DNA of 13,210 bases, taken from positions 1 to 13,210 of the forward strand of contig JASLBZ010000114.1 of NCBI GenBank assembly GCA_030146285.1, written 5' to 3'. Positions 13,189 through 13,210 of this stretch are shown one piece after another (position 1 is the stretch's first letter; each line of letters opens with the position of its first letter). The DNA is from Neisseriaceae bacterium (GTDB taxonomy: Bacteria > Pseudomonadota > Gammaproteobacteria > Burkholderiales > Neisseriaceae). Under the pieces are notes generated by a model, which saw only the letters and a program-made list of their open reading frames with translations, searched no databases and was not told where the DNA came from. Position numbers and translations under genes: made by a program.

Positions 13189-13210
13189 TACATTAGTAAG
13201 AAGCTATCTG

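Noticed and set aside
12918..13193. 91-residue minus-strand ORF antisense to the 56-residue gene
   Set aside because: No Shine-Dalgarno and no recognisable family; the plus-strand frame has a strong ribosome site.

Overview
The window looks like a piece of a low-GC betaproteobacterial chromosome, most likely from or near the Neisseriaceae. Three things point there: Gram-negative housekeeping genes of betaproteobacterial type, a Do-family protease made as a lipoprotein, and an inverted pair of exact AGGCTGCCTGAA 12-mers at 5590-5625. That 12-mer is the DNA-uptake-sequence dialect described for Simonsiella. Family placement is an inference; the genus cannot be fixed from the sequence alone. No insertion sequence, tRNA, rRNA, CRISPR array or phage gene was seen.

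Left part, 1-8244, all on the minus strand. In transcription order it reads dnaQ (proofreading subunit) - ispD - ispF (two MEP-pathway steps) - rpiA (pentose phosphates) - [DUS-pair hairpin] - pduO-type cobalamin adenosyltransferase - membrane-anchored thermonuclease - nth (endonuclease III) - Do-family periplasmic protease - [terminator] - nagZ (cell-wall recycling) - [terminator] - guaD (guanine deaminase, cut by the left window edge). dnaQ/ispD overlap by 4 bases, and ispD-ispF-rpiA and pduO-nuclease-nth are packed within 3-12 bases, so these are probably co-transcribed and partly translationally coupled.

Central gene-free stretch, 8245-8972. This is the most interesting part. It holds two tandem small-RNA genes on the plus strand, at about 8449-8626 and 8753-8894. 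Each has a near-palindromic Fur box (8398-8412; 8702-8716) abutting a -35/-10 promoter with a 17-base spacer, a 5' hairpin, the shared motif CCGAATTTTT, a second hairpin, an identical 36-base core ending in an anti-Shine-Dalgarno TTCCTTT, and its own rho-independent terminator. The layout matches iron-starvation sRNAs (RyhB; tandem PrrF1/PrrF2 of Pseudomonas; NrrF of Neisseria), but the pair has diverged everywhere except promoter elements and core.

Right part, 8973-13210. A minus-strand pair, a DUF945/YdgA-like membrane-anchored protein followed by thiD (HMP-P kinase), ends at a perfect bidirectional terminator palindrome. A divergent plus-strand gene encodes a nitronate monooxygenase-like flavoprotein with its own terminator, followed by a 56-residue uncharacterised ORF with a good ribosome-binding site.
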